A stretch of 64,000 nucleotides of DNA from Strix aluco. Lineage: Eukaryota > Chordata > Aves > Strigiformes > Strigidae. Below are positions 62,101 through 64,000 of this stretch, in pieces. The DNA is taken from positions 135,632,621 through 135,696,620 of the forward strand of contig NC_133931.1 in the NCBI RefSeq assembly GCF_031877795.1. Direction: 5' to 3'. The notes beneath the pieces are model-generated. The model searched no databases. It was not told the origin of the DNA and was given only the letters and a program-made list of their open reading frames with translations. Each line of letters opens with the position of its first letter. Positions within the stretch are counted from its first letter, which is position 1. The position numbers and the translations under genes were made by a program.

Positions 62101-62754
62101 CCGTGCAGTCAGGAGCATGGTGTACAAGAGTAAGCATTTGCATGGAAGATCTGAAGATTAAGACAAGAAGTTTGAACTCACTAGGATTGAAGTTGGTGGA
62201 AGTTCAAGAAAAGAGCGGGATGATCACAAGTTATCTGGCAGGCATTATTATGTCGCAGTTCGTTCCCTTTGGGGAAAAAAAGAATATTTCAGAATCTCTT
62301 TTTGAACTGGATTGGCAACTCTGGTTGTGGGACCACAAGTATGAAGGGCATGTCAAGCTAATGATAAGAGTGGGTTTTTTCCTCTCACATTCTCCCTTCA
62401 ACCTTCTAAAACATAAGTCTATCAATACTACAGGAAATTAATACTGATTTATATACACTTTCCAGTTGAAATCATCTGCTGAATATGCGTGGTCACAAAC
62501 AACCTTGTTTTTAATATATTACATTTGTAGGGGTACTTTTCATTATGACACATCTCAGTCCAGATTCACTACAGCTGGTTAGACACAGTCTACCTAAAGA
62601 TGGAGCAGATAAATATGCTTCGTGAGGCAGGGAAGATTCTTGTTAGAAATTATTAAAGCAGAAATGACTATAAGCATTAATGCAACTCCTAAGATAGCAA
62701 AAAATTATCTCCCTGGGTATTTACACTCCACTCCTGAAACAACTGGGAATTATC
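56163..62754. other. AT-rich single-copy DNA, no gene proven
   Basis: No exon, RNA gene or confident repeat in 6.6 kb. Weak points: an AT-rich run (57,460-57,500); a phrase near 60,060 (CTTTAATTCAATGGGATTCC) that faintly resembles the fossil palindromic core; and a GC-richer 61-codon open stretch at 61,490-61,680 discussed in the findings. Confidence 0.5.
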
Positions 62755-62815
62755 CAGGACCAGCCAGGGTCAGAATCTAGGTTCTACTGACTTTAAGCAC
62801 TATGCGATCTCTAAG
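62755..62815 (+). repeat. MIR-like 3'-tail fragment
   Basis: 'CCAGGGTCAGAATCTAGGTT' then 'CTACTGACTTTAAGCACTAT' then 'GCGATCT' follows the MIR 3' order: GAGCCGGGATTCGAACCCAGG, TCTGACTCCAGAGCC, CTTAACCACTATGCTAT. It is old and diverged. Confidence 0.5.
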
Positions 62816-64000
62816 TTCAGTTAAATTTAGTTTATGTCTGAACTTGGAAATAACGGAGGCTAAGGGAATTTCACTTTCAGAGTTCTTGTCAGACTTGGCC
62901 CACTTAATCCTTTAATTGGATGTTGAACTTTATGAATGTAAAACCAGAAACTGTTCATGTTTCTCATATAGGAACATATGGGAAAAATAATGTGTATAAA
63001 ATTGATAAAAATTGGGGGACATAGCTTTAGAAAATACTTTTAAAGTAAAGAAAAGTTTTCACAATGAGTTTTGTTCTTTTTTTTAGTAGAAAATAGAATC
63101 CAGAAATATTTAGCTATATTATTTTATGCTAACATGGATGATACAGCTGACAATACCTAATGAGTTTCCCAATATTTATTTCAAAGTACTGCTTTACAGC
63201 TTGAAATGAATACCAGTGCTGGCAGGTGTCAAGACTCAATAGCAATTTACTCTCAGAGTAATGATGCAAATTACACACTTGATTTCTACAAAGAAAAGAA
63301 CAGCAGTAAAATATGTAGTGACAGTACTATGAAGTTTGAAAGTGTGACGGATTGGCTTCCTGATATATCTGGTTTACCCAGCACAACAAAATCTTTGTGA
63401 CTAGCACTGAATGCAGAGCGTACTTAAATTTAGCTACGGGATTGAACATTGTAATAGCTTAAAAGATCACTATGTTTCTTCCTATTTCCAGAGTCTAAAT
63501 ATTTTTTCTGATTCAGCATTTCTGTACATTCTTTTTACTAAATTGAATGCTGAATAGGAAATCTTCCAACTCCAGCACAAGTTCACTCACTCCCAAAAAG
63601 ACACAACAGAAATCAATAAAATAGGTAATTCCTAGTTATTTTATAGCAATGTTGAGAGACAGTTAAAGACTTATTTGAGTAAAAACTAGTATAAAAGTTA
63701 GAAGATTGCACCATTAATATATTTTTAATATAAAACAAGAATTTGGATTTTTATTTGAAAAGTAATTATATAAATACTTGCTCTGAAAAATTAGCAAGTA
63801 TATAAGTTACTTGAAATTTGTAAAAGTGTGCTACTAACCCTAAACAAAAAAAGACAGAAGTAATAAAATTGAAATCCCATGGCAACTAGGGAAGATCAGT
63901 AAGTGAATTCAGACATATAAAATCTTCTCCACAGACAGAGAGAATTTTCAGCATTTCAGACCAGTAAGGTAACTGCCTTGTGTAAAGGCTCAGGTTAGTG
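62816..64000. other. AT-rich single-copy DNA, no gene seen
   Basis: The 64-codon frame at 63,206-63,400 has no recognised family; nothing else was seen. Confidence 0.5.

Noticed and set aside
1..64000. tRNA, rRNA, snRNA genes, CRISPR arrays, mitochondrial insertions and endogenous retrovirus LTRs or genes.
   Set aside because: No internal promoter boxes, cloverleaf sequences, regularly spaced repeats, retroviral protein motifs or paired LTRs were recognised on either strand by eye. A database search could still find very old remnants.

Overview
The window reads as non-coding genomic DNA from a sauropsid, most likely a bird. It is AT-rich and CpG-poor, with no operon-like gene packing, no convincing protein-coding exon and no recognisable RNA gene. 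The diagnostic evidence is CR1-type non-LTR retrotransposon sequence: two long 5'-truncated copies in opposite orientation, one short 3'-end copy with the CR1 tail of short near-identical direct repeats, and one possible very old minus-strand copy. No Alu-like or L1-like sequence was seen. The window is best read as a gene desert or the inside of a very long intron on a large, AT-rich chromosome; the sequence does not say which.

Layout. 0-17 kb: single-copy AT-rich DNA with weathered repeats. These include two adjacent MIR/CORE-SINE-like tails (0.7-1.04 kb), a CR1 3' end (6.6 kb), and several degenerate copies (2.0, 4.2, 11.9, 14.3, 16.6 kb) of what look like ancient amniote palindromic repeats built around an 'ATTGAAGTCAATGGG'-like core. 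Microsatellites (GT, GA, TTTTG) cluster at 13.4-14.2 kb. 18.7-19.8 kb: the largest element, a plus-strand CR1 with the end of its reverse transcriptase and its C-terminal tail, decayed by frameshifts, stops and a small in-frame deletion. 19.8-29.4 kb: single-copy DNA with a 23-bp tandem duplication, a perfect hairpin and a long purine-rich block (25.7-26.1 kb). 29.47-30.3 kb: a minus-strand CR1 that is much less decayed, with one nonsense codon across about 250 codons. 31-64 kb: mostly featureless AT-rich DNA, with A/C-rich tracts, homopolymers, a cluster of inverted and direct repeats at 34.2-34.7 kb (including a perfect 26-bp palindrome), a perfect 14-bp-stem hairpin at 48.1 kb, a 29-bp tandem duplication at 56.1 kb and a MIR-like 3' tail at 62.8 kb.

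How it works together: there is no gene set to assemble into a pathway. The only protein-coding ancestry I can support is CR1 ORF2 (endonuclease/reverse transcriptase polyprotein), and both long copies are dead, 5'-truncated fragments. Other open frames of 60-120 codons have the length expected by chance and lack start, splice or homology support. I found no new biological system here. The observations most worth checking are the fossil palindromic repeats, the two statistically unusual palindromes and the unexplained 10.3-10.8 kb block.
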